DNA of 64,000 nt, taken from the NCBI GenBank assembly GCA_024803745.1, contig JANJXV010000010.1:30711525-30775524 (forward strand), given 5' to 3'. This document shows positions 1 to 11,359 of this stretch, piece after piece. Both the position numbers and the translations under genes were made by a program. The notes under the pieces were generated by a model that saw nothing but the letters and a program-made list of their open reading frames with translations, was not told where the DNA came from and searched no databases. How positions within the stretch are numbered: the stretch's first letter is position 1; every line of letters begins with the position of its first letter. The DNA comes from Megascapheus bottae. Lineage: Eukaryota > Chordata > Mammalia > Rodentia > Geomyidae.

Positions 1-648
1 CTGTAATTCATATTTTCTTCTTAGTGCATTAACGAGCTTTAATGTATATAAATGTTTTAAAGATTGTCTGCTATTTCATAACATTCCAGTTAACTCTTAG
101 GCTAAAAATTCTTCCCAGGCAAAGGAGATAGATAAAGTTTTATTAAGAAGAACTTTACCACTAGAGAAGGCAGTAGGTGTAAAGTGGAACCCCCCCCTAA
201 CTGGAATTGGTGGAAGAAAGTCAGCAGACCGAAACACTTGTCTCTTACTTTATCCTGACATACAGATTAACAGAGAGGAGGAGAAAGGGAAAAACACCAT
301 CTGAAGCAGAGCTTTCCATCTAAGAGAAGGAGAGAGCATATGAAAGCTTCTGGATATGTGTCAAGGGAGTGGATGATATTTTAAAACGTCTGGCAGGAAA
401 CCAAAGTGTTACACCCACACAGAATTCTGCAGCTTCCAACACACCAGCGACAACACATAGGTCCTCAGCTGGGTGGCACCATCAGGGCTTAGAAATTAAA
501 AAAAAAAAAAGAAGGTGTGGTTACTTGGCCTTCAAACTTCCTTCCCTCCCAGGGAAGGAATCTGAAAAACTGTCACCATCAGCCTTAGTGAAAGAACCCC
601 AGGACATAAGGAGAAATAAAAGGGAAATGATAGTGAGGAACAGTTTAC
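1..648 (-). other. SGMS1 intron (partial, 3' side of exon 649-766)
   Basis: Sequence after the GTAAAC donor in the direction of SGMS1 transcription. I see no exon, clear repeat or RNA gene here; the reading frames at 369-665 and 521-712 only overlap the exon by chance. Confidence 0.8.
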
Positions 649-766
649 CTTTGGAGAACAGTTGAAATGCATACCAGGTACTGGGAGTGTAGTTACATAC
701 ATTGTAATACACCGATACAGGTACAGGGTGCCAACTATGCAGAAAAACCTTCTGCTGATAATAGAC
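649..766 (-). CDS. SGMS1: SGMS1 second coding exon (internal, 118 bp)
   Basis: Internal coding exon of sphingomyelin synthase 1, the Golgi enzyme that transfers phosphocholine from phosphatidylcholine to ceramide, releasing diacylglycerol. Read on the minus strand, a pyrimidine-rich acceptor ending in TTTTTCTAG precedes base 766 and the donor AAAG/GTAAAC follows base 649. The first base completes Lys208; 39 full codons follow (residues 209-247), from S-I-I-S-R-R to F-N-C-S-P-K, and the exon ends in phase 0. The peptide agrees with mammalian SGMS1 as I know it and contains the family motif R-R-x8-Y-x2-R-x6-T (R213, R214, Y223, R226, T233) within and after TM3 (about 215-235). Its phase fits exactly with the exon at 18487-19109. 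The next exon, expected to begin Leu-Phe-Gly-Asp-Trp, is not between 1 and 648. No defect seen. Confidence 0.97.
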
Positions 767-1299
767 CTAGAAAAAGGGAAAAACAGTGAAGAATCTCAGT
801 CAAGAATATTTCAAAAGTTCATTGTCTTCAAGTTTTCAACGACCCAACCAAACAAACAAAAAAACCCTACCCAAGAGCTTGAAAACAGAATGTAGTAACA
901 TTAATAATAGATTCAGAAGAGGATTTGGAGAATAATGTTGTATTTAAGGTTTTTTTTGGTAAAAGCACAACTAGCCAAAAAGTTTACGTCAAACTATCTA
1001 GCTGTTAATTAGATCCTGAGCCATTTAATCTGGGCTGATAGTCAACAAGTAGAGACCATTCTGAGTGGCTAGCACTCAGGACCTGGGGATAAATAGTATC
1101 TTCTCTGAAAAGGGATGATGTTTAGAAAATCAGAATGGCATTAGAATAACAATTTAAAATATTTATTCTATTTCAGGACTCAAAGATATTAAAAAATTAT
1201 ACTCATACATGTAAGGAACTACTCTGATTACAAGAATGGAACCTATGTATAAACAGAATCCAAACCCACACCATTCCTGATTACTATATGCCCTCAGAA

Positions 1300-1430
1300 A
1301 GCCCTATGTACCTCTCTGAGTCTCCATTTCCTCATCAATAAAATAGGGTACCACATTTAGAAATAACGTATAAGGAATTCCTAACTACAGTAGGCATAGA
1401 TGATAGTTACCTAATAGAAAGTTATGTAGG
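1300..1430 (+). repeat. MIR relic
   Basis: The core CTCTGAGTCTCCATTTCCTC followed by ATAAAATAGGG resembles the MIR centre (CCTCAGTTTCCTCATCTGTAAAATGGG). Short and old. Confidence 0.5.
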
Positions 1431-2579
1431 TGAAAATAAATATAAACAGGATTAGAAATATTTGTTAGTGGTTCTAATAAAATTATTTGGGGCATATAAT
1501 CATGAACATATAATTGTAAGTGTCTCCTTGAACAAAAACTTTCATTTCCAACCTCAATTTTCAACCTCCACCCTGCACATGTTCTTCCTTAACCTTGGGG
1601 CAGTTCAAGTTTTCCTTGGTCTGGGGAAAACCTGGGTTAAATAAACAAGGAAAATTTAGAAACACTACACAGTCTTTCCTCTTAGAATTCTGAACATTAG
1701 TCGCTCTACAATTGTCCGGTGTAGCCCTAGCCGGATGCAGGAGGTATAGCTATTAAACTGCAGTATCAGAATTTCCTACTTGTCCTTTAACATTTTAACA
1801 AGAAGGAAGTCATATTTTACCTATGAGACAGAAAATCTGAAAAACCCCACATAAGTATGATAACATTTTGTTCACAAATGTATAGCCTATAAAAAGTCAG
1901 TAAGCTTTAACAGTAGATTCTGGGTCTTTTTCTCTCCTTATCTGCATCTTAAAAAACTGCCTCAGAATTGTTTGCCACAGAAATTGTCTTTCCTTTTTTT
2001 CTTTCAGTGAAATTGCATATATCACTCCAGAGAATAAGAATTTATTCAATGTAAATTTCCCTTGGAAAAAGAGGTACCTGTAATTTCAAATGTAGTGAAA
2101 AGTACAGTATAACTGGATAATACAAGACACAATAATGAAGAAAAATGCTAGTTAACAACTGTCAAGAATACCAGAAAGGAGATAACAAAGTGAGCTATAG
2201 AAGTGTGAGATGCAAGGGTTATCTTTCTTAAGATGTTCTCTCTAGTCATCTTGCTCAAACATACATAAACTAGATGCAATTTCATCTGATCTATAGAAGA
2301 AAATGCCCAAGATAAAAAAACAATCAAGACTCATTGTATTGAATCTTTAGAGGGAAAAAAAATAAATAAAATGTCTGCTTTTGGTAAATCTTATTGTCTT
2401 ACAGTTTGCTGGGTTCTTTAATAGCACACAAAAGATGCATACAGTTAGGCATACTACTCCAGGAATGAATTTCATATTGTAAACTTGAGCCAATGAAGTA
2501 ATTTCAAAATAATACATGAATCAGGTACTTGAACAAGTGAGCAAAGAAAAGACTTATTGACTGGCTGATTGAGTGATTA

Positions 2580-2697
2580 ACAGGGTCTTGCTGGGTAGCC
2601 GAGGCTAGCTAGGAACCCAATAGGTAGCCCAAGTTGGCCTCAAGCTTTGCTTCCTAAGTATTTTGAATTACAGATAAGCAATACTATACTGGCAGGC
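2580..2697 (-). repeat. B1-like SINE
   Basis: Reverse-complement B1 features: GGGTCTTGCTGGGTAGCC, then GTTGGCCTCAAGCTT and a degraded TACAGATAAGCA. Diverged. Confidence 0.7.
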
Positions 2698-3411
2698 AGA
2701 TCCTTTAAAAAAATTAAGTAAAAACATTGAAAGGTTAGTTACATGTACTATCTGACTTGAAATTTAGAAAGTCAAATGAAATTATTCATGAGTATTTGTC
2801 TATGTTAACAGTAAGGGGTTGAATTAAAAGGGTTGTTTTTAAGAAATTTCTGATCTTTGACATTTACTTAATCTTTCTGAAATTAAGCTTAGAATGTCTT
2901 CAAAGTGTCAAGTTAAACAAGTATTCCTTACCACAAATTTTTAAGCAAAGAGAATATAAAAATGTTTCGAAGAATTATATGCACCTCTGAGCATTCATTT
3001 CCTTAATCAAAGAATTTCACACATTCAGAATTCTTAGCTACATAAAAGTTTTAAAAGTTCAAAATGTACTAAGGAAAAAAAGAAAATGGAACCAGAGAAG
3101 AAATGTTAATGAGATAACACCAGACGTAAGTGAATGCCAACAAGTAGAGAGATGCATGATATGATTCTCAAAATCCCACTGTTCCTCTCCAATGGGATAT
3201 ATGCCTCCTTCCATGTTGACAGAGCCCAATTCCCATCTGCTCAACTTTGCAGTGACTATCATTTTGGAAATTTGTATCTGGTCACAACTGTTTTGTTTTT
3301 TTTTTTTTTAAACCCAAGTGTTTTGAGCATAGGCAATTCTATTTGTTTCCTGTCAAATTTGATAAGGAAATCCAAATAAAAGCACTAGTTTTTAAAAATA
3401 GACTTTTTAGA

Positions 3412-3835
3412 AGCCAGGCATAATGGGGCAAAACCTGTAATCCCAGCTATTTACGCAGCAGAGATAGGAAAATCTCAGATTAGAAACAAGCTGTGCAAAA
3501 CAAGTAATGACGGGCCGGGAGTTTGGCCTAGTGGTTAAAGTGCTTGCCTAGCATGCACAAAGACCTGGGTTCAACTTCTTGGTACCACATATATAGAAAA
3601 AGCCGGAAGTGGTGCTGAGGCTCAAGTGGTAGAGCTCTAGCCTTGAGAAAGTCCAAGGACAGTGCTCAGGCCCTGAGCTCAAGCTCAGGACTGGCAAAAA
3701 AAAAAAAAATGATGAGACTCTATCTCAATATTTGAAAAGAAAAAACAAATGAAAGAAGAGAAACTGAGGGCAGAGCCTTGCCTAGCATGTTTGAAGCCCT
3801 AAGTTCCATATCCATTATTAAAAAAAAAAACAAAC
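3412..3835 (+). repeat. B1-dID composite SINE split by a later SINE
   Basis: A B1 head (GCCAGGCATAATGG, CCTGTAATCCCAGCTA) is interrupted at 3512 and resumes at about 3710 (GATGAGACTCTATCTCAATA), then an ID-like tail (GCCTTGCCTAGCATG) and poly(A). The B1-plus-ID design is an old rodent SINE type. Confidence 0.75.
3512..3709 (+). repeat. ID-headed dimeric SINE, nested in B1-dID
   Basis: Head GGCCGGGAGTTTGGCCTAGT with tRNA-like A box, B-box-like GGGTTCAACTT, second unit GGCTCAAGTGGTAGAGCTCT, end CAGGACTGGC plus A13. It lies inside the older composite element. Confidence 0.92.
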
Positions 3836-4008
3836 AAAAGCTTGTTAGGATATAGGCTATATTCTCTTACACAAGTGATTTTATTAAACTTTATTTTTGG
3901 TGGTGCTGTCAGCTGAGACAGGTAAGCAGTTTATTAGTGAGCTATACCCCTAGATAAACATCTACTAAACTGTGAATAGCTGTAATTTTAAAATGAAAAG
4001 GTACTTGG

Positions 4009-4205
4009 GGAGTCTGGAACATGGCCTAGTGGTAGAATGCTTGCCTAGCATAACAAAGCCCTGGGTTCGATTCCTCAGTACCACATATACAGAAAAAAGC
4101 CTCAAGTGGTACTGTGACTCAAGTGGTAGAGGACTAGACTTGAGAAAGCCCAAGGACAATGTCAAGGCCCTGCATTCAAGCCCCAGGACTGAAAAGAAAG
4201 AAAGA
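4009..4205 (+). repeat. ID-headed dimeric SINE
   Basis: Same dimer; head diverged (TGGCCTAGTGGTAGAATGCT), tail (GAAA)n. Probable target duplication GGTACTTGG at 4000-4008 and 4209-4217. Confidence 0.9.
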
Positions 4206-4912
4206 AAGGGTACTTGGACCCTGACAATGTCCTATCTGAAATTAGACTTAAAATGGCAGTACTATCATATCTTTGGTATTTGTCAAAATGGTTGACAAAA
4301 GGTAAATGATGAAAACAAATAATGTATCAAAAACACAGGTAAAATACTACAAAGTTCTTTGTTTTCTACAAAACACATAGGAAAATATATACAACTCTTA
4401 GCATGAAGAAGAATTTTGGCTTCTTGTTAATTAATATGAGCCTTAAATAAAGATGTCAGTAAAAAATGCTTTTTATGCATAGTAGTTATCTCTAAATAAA
4501 ACTACTTTATTTTCTTCTTACATTAAAAAAAGGAATACAAAAAAGGAATTATAGATAAAAGTATTCTGACAGCTACTCTAGATTCTACTCTAGATTGCCT
4601 TTCCATGAATTTATAACTCATACCTCTTTCTCAGACTCAGTGGAAGTGCTTGGATTTGAGGAACAATATTCAAAACTGAGGGACACAAGAAATAAGGGAG
4701 AGTACCTGTAACATGTCACCAGGGAAACCCAAACTCTGAGTCAATCATCAAGATGAGGTGAGTACATAATTCAGGTTCCTAGTAAGTGATTCTGACATGC
4801 AATGTAAGGATAAGTCACCACACCCTATCTTTATTTGGATGCTAGCACACAAAAAAAGACTCATTTGTTGACCTTGACCATGTCCTCCAGTTTCCTTGAA
4901 AATTAACTTCCT

Positions 4913-5495
4913 GGATCAAAAAGATGTGGTATTTATACACAATGGAATTCTATGCTGCTGTCAGAAAGAATGACATCACCCCATTTGTTAGGAAATGGAA
5001 AGACTTAGAAAAAATCATATTAAGTGAAGTAAGCCAGACTCAAAGGAACATAGGCTCAATGGTTTCCCTCATTTGTAATAATCAGTAGAAACCTTGGGCT
5101 CTCCTGGCAGAGATTTACAATAGAGGAAAACCTAGATACATAAGGCCATATAGTATGATGCTTAATGAAAAGACCTCCAGGATATAGAAGCAAAAGCCAT
5201 ATAATGAGTGATTGCTGTCTTTAATGTACTATGTTATCTCTCATCTCTTTTGCTGTCCCTTGGTTATCTCATATGGTTACAGTATTTCACCTTGTTATCT
5301 GATATTTTGTATATATGCATATTTGGTTATTTGAAATCAACTAGGGAAGGGAGGAAAACAAGGTGAGGGGTGGGGTTGGAGGGAGGGAAATGGGGACCAA
5401 AACATGAGAAAGGGTATCAATGTTTGTGAAGTAATGCACCTTCTATCTGGTGAATATAATGTAACCCTTCTATTAATTACAATATATGGAAAAAA
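4913..5495 (+). mobile_element. L1 LINE, 5'-truncated 3' end
   Basis: Opens inside the last codons of L1 ORF2 (the M-W-Y-L-Y-T-M-E-F-Y-A-A region), then the L1 3' UTR with a G-rich polypurine tract (5341-5400) and an A-rich tail. The 15-bp direct repeats GAAAATTAACTTCCT at 4898-4912 and 5496-5510 are a perfect target-site duplication. Only about 580 bp survive, with no retrotransposition capacity. Confidence 0.92.
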
Positions 5496-5804
5496 GAAAA
5501 TTAACTTCCTCACCAGCAAAATATAAAAAAGAGCACTGATTTTTATCAATCAGAGAAATGGGTAGCAGTAAGTGGAAAAGAGATAAAATAGAACCAAGAA
5601 TGGGCATCAAGATACTCATTATCATTTCTTTACATTTTTTCTTAACATGAATTGGAAAAAAATGAAGTAGTTTTATTTAGAGCCAATTACCACAGTACCA
5701 AAAATACTTTCCTTCTCTACTGATGTTATTTCTTCAGAAGAGATATTATAGAATCAATGATTTCACCAAATTTCTCCTATATAACAAGCTCTGTGCCATT
5801 TAGT

Positions 5805-5900
5805 TCCAAAACCACCTGGTAATATGTGGCTTTAATCCCTATTCTGCAGATGGAGAAACAGAGTCAGAATCTAAATTGTATGTCAATTAAACAAGATAAA
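5805..5900 (-). repeat. MIR-like relic
   Basis: Contains ATTCTGCAGATGGAGAAACA, like the complement of the MIR core. Short match only. Confidence 0.4.
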
Positions 5901-6259
5901 CTATTCCGATAAAAATTGCTTCCCATGGTAAAGCAATACCAATTTTGTGTGCTTATAAATGAGCAACATTCTATATTATATTTTAGTGACATTTCAAAAG
6001 CTACTTAAATGTTTCATTTAGTGTTTTATGTGATAGTTCAACTTGACCAGAAGACAGGTAATTTAATTAAAACTATGTTAGCAAAACTATGAAAAAACTC
6101 CTGACATATCACATAGCTATAAGAAGTTAAATGCGGCCAGTTAGACATGCTATTATTGTATCTTCCATTTGTTTAGTCATTCTCAAGTCATCCAGTTCTC
6201 AATGCTCCATCTTTCTCAGACTTCCTCTCTTTCTACTTCTTGTTCCTACTGCCACTCCT

Positions 6260-6555
6260 GCGTTCAGATATGGGCTGAATATTCATGAACTCTCTCCCCC
6301 AATTACAAATCATAGTGTAAGATCATGCAACATAGTGCCCCCAGAATGTGATTTTAGTGCTCTTATAAAAGAAAATGCAAGGAACCAGGTAGCCTTCCAC
6401 TACATGAAGACAAAGCTAGATACCAGTCATCAATGAATCAAGAAGCCGCCATAGGCCATAATCTTGGACTCCTTGGCCTCCACAACTAAGAAACTGTAGC
6501 TGTTTATAAGTGACATCATCTATGGTATTTTGTTATAATAGCCTGGAGTACGATA
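6260..6555 (+). mobile_element. MLT1-type MaLR LTR
   Basis: Plus-strand features of the MLT1 consensus in order: GGGCTGAAT near the 5' end, AATGTGATTTTAGTGCTCTT, CTTATAAAAG, AATCTTGGACTCC, GCCTCCACAACTAAGAAACT, and the end TATGGTATTTTGTTATAATAGC. A solo LTR of an old ERVL-MaLR element, strongly decayed. Confidence 0.75.
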
Positions 6556-6606
6556 CTCTCCTAAAAAATCCACTACATCTACAATCATCTTTAAAAAACA
6601 ACAACA

Positions 6607-6793
6607 GGCCTGGAGTTTGGCCTATTTGGTAGAGTGCTTGCCTTGCATAGATGAAGACCTGGGTTCAATTCCTTGGTACCACATGTGTAGAAAAAAACCC
6701 GAAAGTGGTGCTGAGGCTCAAGTAGTAGAGCTCTAGCCTTGAGATAGTCCAAGGACAGTGCTTGGGCCCTGAGCTCAAGTCCAGGACTAGCCA
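6607..6793 (+). repeat. ID-headed dimeric SINE
   Basis: Full-length dimer with AC-rich tail; flanking repeats of AAAAAACAACAACA on both sides (6593-6606 and after 6793) suggest the target duplication. Confidence 0.9.
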
Positions 6794-6835
6794 AAAAACA
6801 ACAACAACAATAAAAAAGACCAGTTAAACAGATTA

Positions 6836-7200
6836 CATCCTTAAAAACCCTCTAATGACTCAATTACATTTCGAATGAACTCCAACCCTTCCCCAAGCTC
6901 ATGAGGCCCTTACATCTTCCTGGTCTCTGTCCACCCTGGCCTCCCTCTGCTCTTATAATCCTCCTCTACAAATGCCCCCTTGTCTTTAAGTAGGATCAAC
7001 GCCAGCTCTTCTCTGCATTCTAAAACATGGCTTCCATTCCACTGTGGTAATCATTTGCTTCAGAGAGACTGCCTCCTCTAAAGTACTTGTTTCTATCTCT
7101 ACCTTCCTTTTCCTCTGCTTATAACCCTCCAGACAGCTTTCTTTGGGTACTAAATAAAGTTAAACAACTAGACTAAACAAGGACAACTGCTCATTAACTC
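6836..7200 (+). repeat. L2-like LINE relic
   Basis: Pyrimidine-rich L2 3' end style: TCCTGGTCTCTGTCCACCCT, CCTCCCTCTGCTC, CCATTCCACTG. It may resume after the SINE at 7223-7458, up to about 7690. Confidence 0.5.
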
Positions 7201-7222
7201 TCAAGTTCAAACTCTCCAGACT

Positions 7223-7458
7223 GTTTTCCCCCAGTCCTGGGGCTTAAAAACTCAGGACCTGGGTGCTGTCCCTGAACCTTTTTGTGCTCAAGGCTAGCAC
7301 TGCATCTCTTGAAGTCACGGTGCCACTTTTCTCAGTACTTTGTTAGAGGTAAGAGTCTCATGGGCTTTTCTGCTGGGGACTTTTCTTCAAATTGCAATCC
7401 ACCAATCTCAGCTCCTGAGTAGCTAGGATTACAGATGAGAGTCATGGGTGTTGGCTCC
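7223..7458 (-). repeat. B1-headed dimeric SINE
   Basis: Reverse complement of the dimer: CCCAGTCCTGGGGCTT at one end, TGCTCAAGGCTAGCACTGC in the tRNA-like half, CCTGAGTAGCTAGGATTACA in the 7SL-like head. Confidence 0.88.
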
Positions 7459-8734
7459 AGCCTCCACTTACAACTCCCTTCGACATGACTCAACCACCTC
7501 TTCCTGGGCAAAAAGAGCCACTCATTATTCCCTAAACCCAATCTCACTTTCTCACAGTTGCTTATAAATCTTTTCCCCTGGCATTTCCCATTATTTTCTG
7601 CTGTAGCCCTATCTACCTACCTAAACATTCCAGACTCCCTACCTGGACAGAGCCCTACCAACCTATCAATCACTGCAAGACTTTGTTTCTAGCTTTTGGT
7701 AGTTTTCCCATTCTGAATTAGTTCCAGGATCTCTCTGGGTTTCCAAAATCTACAGATGTTCAAATCTTTTATAAAAAGTGGGTGGCATCTGCATATAATG
7801 TACTCAGAAACTCTCTTACACTTTAAATCATGTCTAAATGAGCTAAGACTAACACAGAGGGCTACATAAAAAACATCTATGCTGTATTGCTTAGGGAATA
7901 ATGACAAGAAGTAAGTCTGCTCATGCTTTGTACAGATGTAATTTCTTTTCAGGATATTTTCAGAAGCCATGAATCCAAAAGACTGGCTATATTTTTAATA
8001 GTGACACTGTTACCACGGCTACCAACAAAAGCAGTGACTCGTTTTCTTCTTTTAGAGAAAGCTCTTAGGGAGAGATATGCTTTATTCACTTTCCCTTCCC
8101 AGGAAGACAAGCTATGACACTGTGGTACTGGAAGTACAGTTCCATGCTGTGGAGTCTCATTTATGACTCCTCTGATAGTCCTTGAATGATTGTGCATTTG
8201 CCAATATGCACTTTCCATTTACCTTTCTTTTTTCCACATGTTTTAATTCAAATCCTTTGTTGAAATGGCTCTACTCTGTAAGCCCTGAAGATTGGGATCT
8301 GCAAATTCTGCCATCTTACTCCCTTCTCCTTACTGTCTCCCTAATGCCCTCTCTATAGCTTCTCCACCCATCAGGGCCTGGGTAAAGTGGTTCCCTACTA
8401 CTCCAGAGGGCAGATCATGAAAACCTGAGGCTTTGAATGCAGGACTTCTGCAGAGAAAATTCCAAGAAAAGGTTAGTCAAACAAATGAAAGGGCAAAAGC
8501 CAAATGCTGTAGAACAAACAGAATTCAAAACAAAATACTTTCCTGGGATATTCTGATCTCATTTAATATTTCTTGAATATCTACATAGTGTGGGTGGCAG
8601 ACTATGAATCAGAAAAAAAGACAGTCCTATTTACAGCTCAGAAATATATGCACACACTTTTCTACCTTTTTAAAACCTAAAGAGAAATTTTATACATTTG
8701 GCATAAATTATCATAACCCCTGTCCTGCTTAGCA

Positions 8735-8815
8735 TATATTACTGTCCCACTTTATAGACAAAGAAATGAATGTATTGAGAATTTAAGTACTATTCTGGGC
8801 CATAGTCAATGAAAG
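8735..8815 (-). repeat. MIR-like relic
   Basis: CCCACTTTATAGACAAAGAA resembles the complement of the MIR core (CCATTTTACAGATGAGGAAA). Short match. Confidence 0.4.
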
Positions 8816-9040
8816 AATTATCACCAAACCTGTCTTTAGATTTTCCAATAAACTTCTCAAAAGGAAGTGAGGGGCTTAGATTCCATACTCACTACTCCCC
8901 ACAAGTTCTCTGTACAAAATCTGCACTACAGTGCAAGAGTCTACTAAGTCCAGGAAATGATGTACACTGGTTTGGGTAATTTGCAAAGAGTAGCACATAT
9001 TACAAAATTATTTCTGCTGGGTCTTTTAAGGTATGGTCTT

Positions 9041-9276
9041 GCTGGGCTCTGATGACTCATGCCTGTAATCCTAGCTACTCAGGAGGCTGATATCTGAGGA
9101 TCAGCCCGGGCAGAAAAGTCTGTGAGACTCTGACCTCCAATTAACTACTAGAAAATCAGAAGTGGTAGTATGGCTCAAAGTGGTAGAGTGCTAGCCTTGA
9201 ACAAAAAGAACTCAGTGGCCATGTCCAGACCCTGAATTCATGCCCCACAACTGACCAAAAAAAAAAAAATAGAAAA
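9041..9276 (+). repeat. B1-headed dimeric SINE
   Basis: Head CTCATGCCTGTAATCCTAGC, linker with CCTCCAATTAACTACTAG, tRNA-like 3' unit GTGGTAGAGTGCTAGCCTTG, A13 tail. Imperfect duplication AAGGTATGGTCTT / AAGGTAGGATCTT around it. Confidence 0.92.
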
Positions 9277-9309
9277 AGGTAGGATCTTAAAAAAAAGTCA
9301 CTAGCATAG

Positions 9310-9690
9310 TGTGTTATCAGCAATTACCATTTATTCAGTCACATACTGAATATATGCACCATTATTCTTGGCACTGGAAATATAGCAGCTGAACATAATG
9401 GGAAAAAGCCTGTCTCTTAGTGTTTACTAAGGTGGGAGAAGTAGAAAATTAACAGTTAAAACACAGAGCACATTTAGGCATATGTTGAGTGGTAACATTA
9501 AGTGGTAGCAACGAAGAGGAAAGGTGGGTTATAATTTTAGGTTAAGTTGGTAAGGGTAGGTTTTCCTCTATAGGGGTTAGCCAGGAAGTAAATACCACTG
9601 AGAGATTTCAGAGGCTAGTGTGCAATTTTTGCTGACCAGCAAGTAAATCAGGGAACAAGTACATGGGGTGACAAGGTCTGCTAAAATTTC
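9310..9690 (+). repeat. L2/MER-type ancient repeat, degraded
   Basis: The order of diverged motifs (CACTGGAAATATAGCAGCTG, GAACATAATGGG, a GGTTAGCCAGGAAGT segment) recalls a common mammalian L2-class 3' region. Identity is low, so family assignment is tentative. Confidence 0.35.
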
Positions 9691-10017
9691 TTCAGTCACT
9701 AAGAGTACCTTGGGGTTAATGCTACGTGGGGTAAGAGGGAAGGGACAGCAGCCAATGTACAGTGACGTACTCTGTCGGAGAGAAGTGACTTAAAAGAAGT
9801 ATAAAGGGAAACAAAATCTAGCAGGAAGTTCTAGATCATTATTATCTAGGAGATGATGATGATGGTCAGGCCTGTGTCCTGAAATTGCTGTAAACTACGT
9901 ATATATACACAGATTCCTCGCTAAAGAAAACACAGAGAAAAACCATCAAAAAGAACAGGCATTCTAATACTAGCATCACTTAACCTCTGGAGACATTTCT
10001 TTCTTTTTTGTAGTATC

Positions 10018-10305
10018 TTTGTCACTTTCTGCTGTTCTAACAAAATACCTGAGAGCAGGTAATTTACAAAGATTGGAAGTTGATTTAGCTATGGGTCAAG
10101 AGACTGCGAAATCCAAGTCCAGGAGCATTACATGTGCTAACTGGGGTCTCTTCTACTTTTTATAAATAATACTACCATCATGAGGACCCCATGCTCATGA
10201 CTTCATCTAATCCCAATGCACTCTATAGGCCCCACCTCTAAATGCTAGTTACATACCAACTGGGGGATTAACTTTTGGGGGACACATCCACTCAGTATCA
10301 TTTAT
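10018..10305 (-). mobile_element. MLT1-type MaLR LTR
   Basis: Reverse complement of the MLT1 consensus: TAACAAAATACC at one end, GAAATCCAAGTCC, TTTTATAAATAATAC, CATGAGGACCCC, TAGGCCCCACCTC, and GGGGGACACATCCACTCAGT at the other end. Solo LTR relic. Confidence 0.8.
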
Positions 10306-11359
10306 TATTATCTTCGAAACTGTCTATTATTATCTTCTAAACTTTAAACAAAGAAGATACTTTACTTAAGTATTGTTGAGCTTATCAGTAAAAATTAAGA
10401 AACAGTATCCAAAAATATCACCACACATATTTATAATATTTTATTTCCTTCCTTTTATCTTGACTCTCACTTTAAAATGTCTCCTAAAATGCTTAGGGTA
10501 ACTATAAAGTTAAATTGTTTGGATAAAAAATTTCAGAGACCTTCCAGAGTGAAATTTAGTTTCCTTACACTTGTAGACTATAGGTATTTAGTTCATGAGA
10601 CCTAAATTGGCAGAGATAGAACAGGTGAACGCAGGTGACAGAATGAGTTACCTAGGGTAAAATGAAAAGCAAGGGACAATCTGCAATGAATCTGCCACCC
10701 AGCCCCTGATATGTACTGTCTTACAACGTTCTTAGTCTAAGAGGAAAAGAAGTAGAGGACAGGTAGAAAATTGAAAAGGATGAGTGGTCCTGAAAATCTG
10801 GGAAGAAAAGAGGTTAAGGGAAAATCCCCAGGAAAAGAAAGGAGGATTTCAGCCCAGCTTGAGCCCAAATATGATAACAGATCAGCAGCAAAGGGAGAGA
10901 AGAAAACCTGGCTGAAGCCACAAGAGAAAAGATTGCACTTGGACACACCTGGTCAGAGGACTTCAACCCAGAAGCAAAAGTTTTAACAAACGGGGTGTTC
11001 CAGAAGGGTGGTGAGTAGAGTCCATGCCTCAAAGAGGAGGTATAAGACAATAGTCAATTAGGACCAAGCTATGTACATTTCTACAGTATGCAGGAGAGGC
11101 AAGATGTGACCACCCTGAGGACACAGTCGCATTAACTACTCCTAGAAATACCACATCCATAATGCAACTGTCAACAATTCAAAGTCACCTTCAAGTACAT
11201 AGCAAGTTCAAGTCTAGAGTGGGATGCCTGAAAGGATTGTGTCTCAATAAACAGATCCCCCAAACACAACAAAACCTCTTGAGCTCATGTGTTTTCATTA
11301 TTTTTGTCCTAGGCACACACATGCCATTTGCTACTTTATCTCCTAAGAAAATACATCTC

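Noticed and set aside
369..665. 98-codon ORF at the left edge
   Set aside because: Plus-strand frame overlapping the splice donor of the SGMS1 exon; no similarity to known proteins.
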